Of a DNA stretch of 13,429 nucleotides, positions 8,101-13,429 are shown in pieces. Origin of the DNA: Ochromonadaceae sp. CCMP2298 (lineage: Eukaryota > Sar > Synurophyceae > Ochromonadales > Ochromonadaceae); the NCBI GenBank assembly GCA_026770595.1, contig MU634304.1, positions 1-13,429 on the forward strand. The letters run 5' to 3'. The notes beneath the pieces were generated by a model. It was not told where the DNA came from, did no database searches, and was given only the letters and a program-made list of their open reading frames with translations. Made by a program: the position numbers and the translations under genes. Position 1 is the first letter of the stretch. The number at the start of each line of letters is the position of its first letter.

Positions 8101-9423
8101 GCCTCTATGGCCGCATCTGTACCCACATCGGCACCGACCCCCACAGACCCCACGGATGCGTCTTGTGCCTACCCAGAGTACCAGGGTGCATACGCAGGTG
8201 CGTATGGTTCGTTCCCAGGTGCGTATCAGGGTGCGGACGGTGCCCCCATGGTGTGTGCCACCCTCCACCACACCCATACCCTGCAAGAATCATCAGACCT
8301 CCACGCCCATATAGACTCCGCCCCCACTGTGTCCATGGCCTCTGACACTACATCTAACACTAACTCGGATGTAACTATCTCGGATGCCACATCGGGTATC
8401 ATGGCGGACAGCGACATCCAGACCCCCAAGACACCTAAGACCCCCCAGATACATATGATCTTTAACGGTTCGGGGGTGCATGGGGGGCAGGGGTTGGGAG
8501 TGCAGATGCAGGGGTTGGGGGTGCATGAGCAGAGGATGCAGGGGATGGGGATTGGGATGTGGGGGATGGAGCAGGGGTCGCAGGGGATGGGGATGCAGGG
8601 GGTACTGGGGGGGCAGGGGGTGCAGGGGCATGGGCAGGGGGGTGTGATGGGAGTCGACACCCAGCGCACCGTCTTCACGCAGACTCAGCCCATGACACAG
8701 ACACAGCCCACACTCATGAGCGTATCCCAGGAGTACAAATGGACGGGCAGCTCTCTGGGCTCTCTAGGCAGCCTAGGCGTGGAGGTGAGGGGATCCCATG
8801 CGCTGCCCCAGTGCACGCCTCTGCTCCACTCTTCTCAGTCGCATGATGCAGGTGCGGACGCGATGGACGGCTTGTTCAGCGCACTGTGCAGTGGCACCAC
8901 CCCCAGTGTGTCCAGAGCACACCTCCAGCTGGGGCAGGGACAGGCGCAGAGGCAGGGAGAGGGGCAGGGACAGGAGGGGCAGGAGAACGGACAGGAGCAG
9001 GGACAGGAGCAGTCGCACTCATCTCACTCCTCCCAGTGCTCCTCGCAGCAGTTCCTCGCCAGCGCCTTGTTCTCTCCCAGCCTCGCCCCCGCCCCTACAT
9101 CCCCTCCTGAGTCCCCGGACAGTTCGCTGCCATACTCGTCACCGCAGTCGCAGGAGTCTCAGCCGCAGTCCCAGCACGCCCAGCAGTCCGACATGGACCT
9201 ACAGTACTCCCAGGCACAGGAGGCGCAAGAGCAGCTGCAGCTGCAGCAGATACCGCAGCAGCAACATCAGCAGCAGGCACAGCAGCAAGCTCAGCAGCAG
9301 ATGCAGCGGAAAGAGCAGGCGCAGGAGCGCGTACTGCAGGCGCAACAGCGGGTGCAGGAGGCGCAGGAGCAGGCGCGAGCAACGATCTTCCTCAACACTC
9401 GCTCGCGCAGCCAGCCCAAATAG
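5160..9423 (+). CDS. zf-4CXXC_R1-like zinc protein with a very long low-complexity tail (five exons)
   Basis: Exons are 5160-5257, 5319-5442, 5496-5549, 5629-7352 and 7650-9423. All introns are GT-AG (61, 53, 79 and 297 bp), and the joined length of 3774 nt is 1257 codons plus stop. The ATG has G at -3 and +4. Residues 31-75 read C-x2-C-x9-C-x2-C-x4-C-x2-C-x16-C-x2-C, followed by C79, C80, C81, C89, H94, C95 and C99. The end of the module, C-x2-C-x3-C-x-C, has the spacing I recall for zf-4CXXC_R1 (CDCA7, MAOA repressor R1), a zinc cross-brace linked to chromatin or DNA binding. The rest is mostly disordered: acidic 107-145, Met/Gly-rich 284-396, Thr/His-rich 422-467, two copies of LNPLKD (508-513, 519-524), Gly-rich 938-1002, and a Gln-rich, coil-like end (about 1188-1257). 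A basic patch PKRGVKR (691-697) could be a nuclear signal. A chromatin or transcription role is inferred. The zinc module and splicing are strong; exact function is unknown. Confidence 0.85.
6181..6540 (+). repeat. Met/Gly-rich coding repeat
   Basis: The frame encodes about 113 residues (284-396) dominated by Gly and Met, in words such as GMGG, GMGMGG and GGM, with 28 Met counted. The DNA is a diverged run of GGTATGGGT-type words, so it looks as if it grew by slippage or unequal exchange of a 6-9 bp unit and then mutated. All copies stay in frame, with no stop, which suggests the protein is still translated. It lies downstream of the zinc module in exon 4. Confidence 0.85.
6873..6924 (+). repeat. 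33-bp in-frame duplication encoding LNPLKD twice
   Basis: GCTTAATCCCCTAAAGGAC at 6873-6891 recurs at 6906-6924 with one change (18 of 19 bases identical). The period is 33 bp, eleven codons, so each copy gives Leu-Asn-Pro-Leu-Lys-Asp at residues 508 and 519. The near-identity at silent positions indicates a recent duplication or constraint. It could be a repeated short linear binding motif. Confidence 0.8.
7353..7649 (+). other. intron 4 of the zinc-module gene
   Basis: The donor AG|GTGAGC follows residue 667 in phase 2, and the acceptor TTCACAG|G restores the frame that stays open to 9423. Reading straight through meets TGA at 7354-7356. A competing GTGAGT donor at 7322 would join out of frame to the long downstream frame, so the 7353 donor is preferred. 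At 297 bp it is four to five times longer than introns 1-3, largely because of AT-rich and microsatellite sequence. Confidence 0.8.
7544..7600 (+). repeat. (CCATACAT)n microsatellite in intron 4
   Basis: Six perfect 8-bp units of CCATACAT start at 7548, with partial or altered units on each side. Related words (CCCATA, TGTATG, CCTTACA) fill much of the rest of the intron, so the perfect block is the core of a wider simple-sequence tract. The reverse complement carries TGTATG words, as does the plus strand at about 7455-7480. Confidence 0.9.
8461..8655 (+). repeat. G-run-rich coding tract
   Basis: The coding strand has many runs of three to seven G separated by short A/T/C-containing spacers. 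The frame encodes Gly, Gln, Met, Val and His (residues 938-1002). Four or more G-runs within 30 bases occur repeatedly, which fits the sequence rule for G-quadruplex formation in DNA or in the mRNA. A shorter G-run block lies at about 7848-7874 in the same exon. Confidence 0.75.
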
Positions 9424-9652
9424 GGTAGGACCTGGGTCTCTCTTGTGTCCTACCTATGAAAGTCGGGAAGTTGGGAATGCAGTGGGGACAATTTTGAAAC
9501 GACACGAAGGCACATCATCTGTTGATCTTCCACGACAATGCATTGCTTTTTAACTTAATTATGTTTGACCTTCCCATACCTTTGTTTCTATTGGGCATGT
9601 AGAATTTTTGCAGGCTGATGACTATTTCACACGTACGACGAGGTCGAGTGGG
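9424..9652. other. 3' flank of the zinc-module gene
   Basis: This stretch follows the TAG at 9421-9423 and should include the 3' UTR. It becomes AT-rich around 9540-9610. No exact AATAAA, RNA gene or convincing frame is seen; the open minus-strand frame here is not conserved-looking. Confidence 0.4.
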
Positions 9653-9947
9653 CATTGAGTGGTTTGGCAAGTGGGTGGTACCGAGTTTTGCCCCACTCGT
9701 ACCCACTCGAGCACTCGAGTGGTCAAAAAATCCCAACACCTCGGTCCCACTCGGATTAGATTGGAAAACCCATTCCCAACAACTCGGAGCCACTCGGTAG
9801 AAAACCCACAGAGTTTTTAACCCCATGGGCTTTTTAGGGGGACACTCGGGTACCACTAGGTACCACTCGGGTCGAGTGGTACCAAGTGCCCCCCCCAGGC
9901 GAGTGGACTCGATATTCGAGTGCTACCGAGTGGTCCACCGACTCCAA
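9653..9947. repeat. cluster of CGAGTG/CACTCG words with palindromes and a tandem duplication
   Basis: CGAGTGG, ACTCGG and GGTACC words recur in both orientations through nearly 300 bp. A 24-bp segment at 9731-9754 is repeated at 9774-9797 with 21 of 24 matches (period 43 bp), and the sequence after each copy is also related (GAAAACCCA). A perfect inverted repeat GGTACCACTCG/CGAGTGGTACC occupies 9859-9869 and 9873-9883 with a 3-nt loop. It resembles a decayed satellite or the end of a non-autonomous element. Nothing at its borders proves mobility, and no target-site duplication was found. Confidence 0.7.
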
Positions 9948-10239
9948 TCCAAGTGGGTCCAAGGGATTTCAGCCTCTTTGGAGTATTAACCCTTTCCCAA
10001 AAAGAAGAGATTTTGGGGCAATTCAACTGACCGTTTCGACAAGGGGGTATGAAATGACAGGAGACGATTGCCTTACCAATTTTTTTGAGGCCTGCTAAAA
10101 AAGCACGGCAAACTCGCCCAATCTCATTTTTGGTGCTTTCTCGCACGAATTCGGCACCTCGCCGTTCTCGCTGGATCGACTCCGTTTCCTCTACTTCTTC
10201 TTCGAGAGTAATTATGGAGTCATTTTGGTACTGTTCCAT
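9856..10239 (-). pseudogene. possible decayed ORF fragment
   Basis: The minus-strand frame has 127 codons from an ATG at 10239. Its first 80 or so residues have ordinary protein-like composition: an acidic stretch (LEEEVEETE), then a basic helical stretch (REST...RVCRAFLAGLKKIGK) and a Cys-containing segment (SCHFIPPCRNGQLNC). The last 35 or so residues run into the CGAGTG/GGTACC repeat cluster and become Gly/Pro/Ser/Leu-rich. A TAG stands in frame directly before the ATG. I do not recognise the family. It could be the N-terminus of a transposon or other protein cut off by repeat DNA, or a chance frame. Confidence 0.25.
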
Positions 10240-10603
10240 CTAGAAATCATCCCAATCGGTGAAGAAATGGGCGCGTTGTGTCTCCTCGGTTGGCAATCCT
10301 CGGACCCTGCTCCAATTGCCCCCATCCCCCCCCCTACCTCGATCACCAGAACCCCACCGACCCTGATTGTTGATGACTATCCACCTTTAATACTCTCCGC
10401 ACCATATCACGAGCCTAGGGACTCAACGAAACGCGCATCGTGGAGAGCGGCGCCCTCCAAATTCCGCATCGGCCCGCCCCGCCTCCAGCTTTCCGATCGA
10501 CCCCCCCAAACTCCACCACCCCGTCTCAGAACGCCGCGTTTGAAGTTGATTATCAAGGTGGTGTACTGTGCAGAGAGATTCTGATCCTCAACCCGGCTGT
10601 CTG
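10240..10603. other. upstream region and probable untranslated first exon of the 117-residue gene
   Basis: C-rich sequence with runs of C and many CACC words, typical of neither neighbour. The frame that would join the downstream coding exon has stop codons (TAA at 10388, two TGA near 10545), so this stretch is better read as promoter plus 5' UTR than as coding. An unrelated open frame at 10225-10584 is Pro/Arg-rich and looks compositional. Confidence 0.4.
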
Positions 10604-10724
10604 GTGAGTCCGGAGTGCCCCGCTGAGTCGCCGATTTTCACTCCCGCCGCTTGCCCCCTCCCCAGCACCGAGCGCGCCCCCCTAACTCCCTCACCATACA
10701 TCCGATTTTACCTTTCATCATTAG
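10604..10724 (+). other. probable 5'-UTR intron
   Basis: A strong donor, GTCTG|GTGAGT, sits at 10603/10604. A good acceptor with a pyrimidine-rich lead, CCTTTCATCATTAG|ATC, ends at 10724, just 3 nt before the start codon at 10728. The 121-bp length fits the other short introns here. Both sites match consensus well, but no transcript data exist. Confidence 0.5.
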
Positions 10725-10727
10725 ATC

Positions 10728-11081
10728 ATGAGGGCTGGTCCCATCATCTTTAAGTGTAGCAATATGCTTAAGGTGGATGACGTTGCCTTGAGTAGGCTCC
10801 TCAGCGCTTCCCTCATTTCCAATGGAAAGAACGGCGTGAGCTACCCAGACGACTCTCTCAGCGAGTTTCTTATGCCTGTTGTGGACGAGCATCGTCTGGG
10901 CGACCTCCGGTCTTTTGCGATCTGTGTCCTAACGGATTATGCGCTGCTCGTAGAGAAGCACTTGGCCAAATCGACTAAGCCTGGAGGTGCCGTAGTGGTG
11001 GACCCAGACAAGCTCATCGCGCAGAGGCAGCAATCCGTGGAGAAGATCAGAATGGCCGTGCTCAACAGGGTGCCCCGGTAG
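10728..11081 (+). CDS. unrecognised 117-residue protein
   Basis: The ATG follows directly after a likely splice acceptor and has A at -3; a second in-frame Met is residue 13. The protein has no signal peptide or clear membrane segment. Residues 14-90 look like several short helices (KVDDVALSRLLSASL, DDSLSEFLMPVVDEHR, LRSFAICVLTDYALLVEKHL). After a Gly/Val loop comes a final amphipathic helix (PDKLIAQRQQSVEKIRMAVL). Composition is balanced and free of low complexity, unlike the neighbouring random frames, which supports real coding. It ends at TAG; a possible donor G|GTAGTG overlaps the stop, so a further exon cannot be excluded. I do not recognise the family and assign no function. Confidence 0.55.
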   Translation: MRAGPIIFKCSNMLKVDDVALSRLLSASLISNGKNGVSYPDDSLSEFLMPVVDEHRLGDLRSFAICVLTDYALLVEKHLAKSTKPGGAVVVDPDKLIAQRQQSVEKIRMAVLNRVPR

Positions 11082-11269
11082 TGCGTAATTATGTACGTAC
11101 TGTAAAAAAGGCATCACATTGTGCAAGCTACAGGCACCGGAACCGGTGTACACGACCAGGCAAGGTCAAATAGTACTACAGCAATCAGGAGCAAGACAGG
11201 ATATGCACTGAGAGGCACACAGGTACAGTCTGTGCTGCCTTCAGTAAGCTCCACTGCGCAGACCCTTCT

Positions 11270-11688
11270 TCACGCCAGCTCCCCAAACTGCGTCGCCTCA
11301 TCGACGCCCTGGACCTCTATTTGGCGCAGGATGTTGTTCAATGTTTTCCTCTGCAGCTTCTGCGCCATCTCTCTGCGCCACCGCTGCTCCTCCGGGCGCT
11401 GGCGGGTCCGGATAGCTGCATGGCACGCCGAAGAGGGATCGGGGGCGCCACGATGCACCAGGAGGGCCCCAGGAGGGCCTCCCAGCCCGAGCTCCCGCGC
11501 GCCTAGGTGATATTTTAACCACTATTAAAATAGTGGTTAATATGTGAGACAAATAATAATGTGTGCAGGTAAGGAAAACAAGAAGCTAGGGTACCTTTTT
11601 CAACTTGTTTTACCTGGTCGCCGAGTTCCAAAAAGCGGACTGCTGCGCAAGGGCGCCCCAGGGCACTGGGGGCAGCAGGAGAGGGCAT
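11270..11688 (-). CDS. possible small two-exon gene, about 67 residues
   Basis: The best-supported part is the last exon, 11398 to 11270 on the minus strand. It encodes a charged helical C-terminus (RPEEQRWRREMAQKLQRKTL onward, ending QFGELA and a TGA). One model joins it in phase 0 to 11688-11614, which starts with ATG and ends FLELGDQ before the donor CAG|GTAAAA. The acceptor would be CCGCCAG|C. Other acceptors (CACCTAG near 11507, CATGCAG) are possible, and the frame also runs open past the proposed donor, so the splice model is uncertain. Function is unknown. It would be convergent with the 10728 gene. Confidence 0.3.
11515..11540. repeat. 26-bp palindrome with perfect 12-bp arms
   Basis: TTAACCACTATT (11515-11526) and AATAGTGGTTAA (11529-11540) are exact reverse complements separated by AA. 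It lies in the intron of the candidate minus-strand gene or in intergenic DNA. It could form a cruciform or hairpin, or be a binding site for a dimeric protein, or the core of a small element. Confidence 0.85.
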
Positions 11689-11902
11689 AAGTCCCAGGAT
11701 AACTATTCTAGAGGACGGTTCGAGGCCTTTAACTGATCGCCGGTTCCTCCTGCGGCTCGCCAGCGCTGCTCCTCTGAGCTCGTCATCTGGCCGGCTTCGC
11801 TTCCGAAAAGCTGCGCCGATCGAGCACTCTACAGCGAATCCTGCGCTGCCCAGGCGCTACAGGCCCGTCAAGATAACAATAAAACGATCTGCAGCTTTAG
11901 AT

Positions 11903-12380
11903 ATGCCGACAGCACGCTCAGTGTGGAGCGAGCTAGGTTTGTGGGCTGCAGAGAGGGGTGCAGAGACGAACAACAAAAGGACAGCTGCTGCGCGGACTGG
12001 CAATGGCGGGACAGACCTCGCCACTAGATCCCACTTGGCTCTAGAAGGAGCATTGCAGTGGCTAAAAAAGGTAATGATTAGTTCAGATGAGCGCTCGAAA
12101 TTTCCTCCTCGCTGTCAAACTCGCTCAGATGGGTCCTCATCGTGCTGCCCTCCTACCCCCCCGTCCAGGTGGCTGTCTGACCACCAAAATCGTATCCCTA
12201 AATCAAATTACTCTGCAATTTATTGTCCGCGTAGCCTCTACATTTCCAACCCCCTTTGTTTGGGGAAAAACGGGTACAGGAGAGCATTTTATCGACTTCC
12301 CAGTTGACCCCTGTGCGAACCCTCTGCACGCACACACTCATGACTGCAGTGTACGCAATATCCGTTGCTTTTTAGAATAG
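11903..12380 (+). CDS. weak two-exon gene model, about 140 residues
   Basis: An open frame from ATG 11903 ends exon 1 at 12070 (QWLKK) with donor AAAAAAG|GTAATG. A 58-bp intron with a pyrimidine-rich 3' end (acceptor CTCGCTCAG at 12128) joins in phase 0 to 12129-12380, ending FLE and TAG. The intron length matches those of the zinc-module gene. Against it, composition drifts (Ala/Arg/Thr-rich first, then mixed), the frame without splicing is also open to 12307, and no family is recognised. It may be chance. Confidence 0.2.
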
Positions 12381-12573
12381 AATGTGTTTGTTTACATAAC
12401 TTTATTGTATATATATCACTTATTAAAAAATACATCGAGTACTTATCTCTTTAGCTTCATCTGTTTATGGAGTTGGGGCTGACATGAGTGTGGGGGGGTA
12501 AGAGAGGAAAACATGGTCCGCACACATGCACCAGGCACGTCCAGACATCCGCAAACACTTTATCTACCATAAA

Positions 12574-12717
12574 ATGGTTACTGTCGATGCATCGGATCAG
12601 GAGCGTCGGCGTGGGGCGGCCGAGAAGGCGCCGAAAGGACCACTGGGCAGGTCTGCTGTGTGGAAATTATGTGCAGGGACGGTCACTCGACATGGTTGCT
12701 GTCGATAGAAGGGATCA
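12574..12717 (+). repeat. imperfect 26-bp direct repeat (12574-12599 and 12692-12717)
   Basis: Both copies begin ATGGTT, share CTGTCGAT and end GGATCA; 21 of 26 bases match. The second copy overlaps the left arm of an inverted repeat. This may be remnant structure of a small element. Confidence 0.5.
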
Positions 12718-12775
12718 AATTGCGGGAGTCGACAGTATCTATATGAAATTAACTCATTTGATTATTTGATCCCTT
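12709..12775. repeat. inverted repeat, 12-bp arms, 43-bp loop
   Basis: AAGGGATCAAAT (12709-12720) is the exact reverse complement of ATTTGATCCCTT (12764-12775). A shorter pair, CTGTCGA just left and TCGACAG inside, adds further symmetry. The whole unit is under 80 bp. No flanking target-site duplication was recognised. Confidence 0.6.
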
Positions 12776-13387
12776 TCTTAGGCAAGAGATCTGCCCTCGT
12801 ATCGCCTCCAATCTGAAGATAGGCATCGGGGGTCTGGCGATTGCTCATCGTGCGCATCCAAGAAAGTGCGGCGGCCACTCCCCATCGGAGGGCTCATTCC
12901 AAGGTATGATAGGAAGCCATAATAAATGGTACTGAATCATTCGGTTTAAAACTGGACCCGTCCAACACCCGGTTGATTGAGCACGACACCACCACAAATG
13001 TGGGGGAGACCTTTCTGATTTGTCACATTTTGGCCCCGAAAATCCTGATCCATCACAAAACCCAGTCCGCGGAGAAAGGCGGCCGAAATTGATTTAAGTC
13101 GGCCGAAACCTCAAAATTACTCAATAACCAAAGATATATTTATTTTATTGCACTATTCAGATGTGCAAACGTTATACTAATTACTTCACTAAAATTATAA
13201 TATAAATTTATATAAATCAATTTAAAGATCCGCCGGGGCTTTCCAGGTTTTGCCGCTATGTGGGTCGGCGAAACGTCCGTACGTTACTTTTCAAATCCGT
13301 TGAAATCTGCCCTCATCCAGATTCTCAGAAGCACAAGAGACACTCGAGCCCATTTTGAATTCTCGATGAGCCTTGGAGCTCACGTAC

Positions 13388-13429
13388 CTCAGCTGTAATT
13401 CAAAGTCAATGCGCGTAGATCGACCCACT
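13388..13429 (-). CDS. possible exon edge of a gene entering from the right
   Basis: On the minus strand the window begins with a frame that stays open (ending IDFELQLR) up to a consensus donor, GCTGAG|GTACGTGAG, at 13388/13387. The other two frames have stops. Only 42 bases are visible, so this is a splice-signal observation more than a gene call. Confidence 0.2.

Larger units (their letters stand above)
12381..13387. other. AT-rich right intergenic region
   Basis: No convincing gene is seen over about 1 kb. It is AT-rich at 12380-12450 and 13110-13230, with more mixed sequence between. On the minus strand AATAAAATAAA around 13135-13150 could be a polyadenylation signal for a gene reading leftward from the right edge. 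Two copies of CGGCCGAAA occur at 13080 and 13100. Confidence 0.4.

Noticed and set aside
8798-9553. 251-codon Arg/Ser-rich plus-strand frame overlapping exon 5
   Set aside because: It is the +1 reading of CAG/GCA-rich Gln codons; the exon 5 frame connects to the zinc module by splicing.
10373-10603. Coding first exon for the 10728 gene
   Set aside because: The only in-phase ATG (10373) is followed by TAA at 10388, and further stops occur before the donor.
11701-11760. GGACGGTTCGAGGCC resembling a tRNA T-arm
   Set aside because: No matching acceptor stem, D-arm or anticodon arm was found on either side.
11692-11786. Minus-strand ATG at 11786 with a short frame containing EEQRWR, similar to a word in the candidate exon at 11398
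   Set aside because: The frame stops after 27 codons with no good donor before the stop, so it could not be tied into a gene.

Overview
The window is nuclear DNA of a eukaryotic microbe. The evidence is a full-length condensin SMC2 gene, a second gene split by GT-AG introns whose exons join in phase, absence of bacterial-style operons, and long low-complexity protein tracts. The SMC2 N-terminal half reads closer to the plant/algal/stramenopile type than to the animal or fungal type. The cysteine module of the second gene also recalls zf-4CXXC_R1-like proteins that I associate with stramenopile-type protists. That taxonomic guess comes from memory of the families and is weak; no search was run.

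Layout. Positions 1-1138 hold no firm gene, only a weak possible 3' exon near the left edge, small direct repeats and the SMC2 upstream region. Positions 1139-4801 (+) are an uninterrupted 1220-codon SMC2 gene. Positions 5160-9423 (+) are a five-exon gene for a 1257-residue protein: a compact Cys-rich zinc module at residues 31-99, then more than 1100 residues of Met/Gly, Thr/His, Gly and Gln-rich sequence. Its fourth intron carries an 8-bp microsatellite. Positions 9424-10727 are intergenic, with a dense cluster of CACTCG/CGAGTG words, a 43-bp tandem duplication, a perfect 11-bp-arm palindrome and a minus-strand ORF that may be a decayed mobile-element or gene fragment. Positions 10728-11081 (+) encode an unrecognised 117-residue protein behind a probable 5'-UTR intron. 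Positions 11270-11688 (-) and 11903-12380 (+) are two low-confidence two-exon gene models. The remainder to 13429 is AT-rich, with small repeats and a possible exon edge on the minus strand at the extreme right.

Functional picture. SMC2 is a core ATPase of condensin. The neighbouring Cys-rich protein has the CXXC layout of the CDCA7/KDM3-associated zf-4CXXC_R1 family, which in known members acts on chromatin. Both may therefore work in the nucleus, but in a eukaryote adjacency alone is not evidence of a shared pathway. The most unusual object in the window is that 1257-residue protein, whose tail is built from several different simple-sequence blocks, two of them very G-rich on the coding strand.
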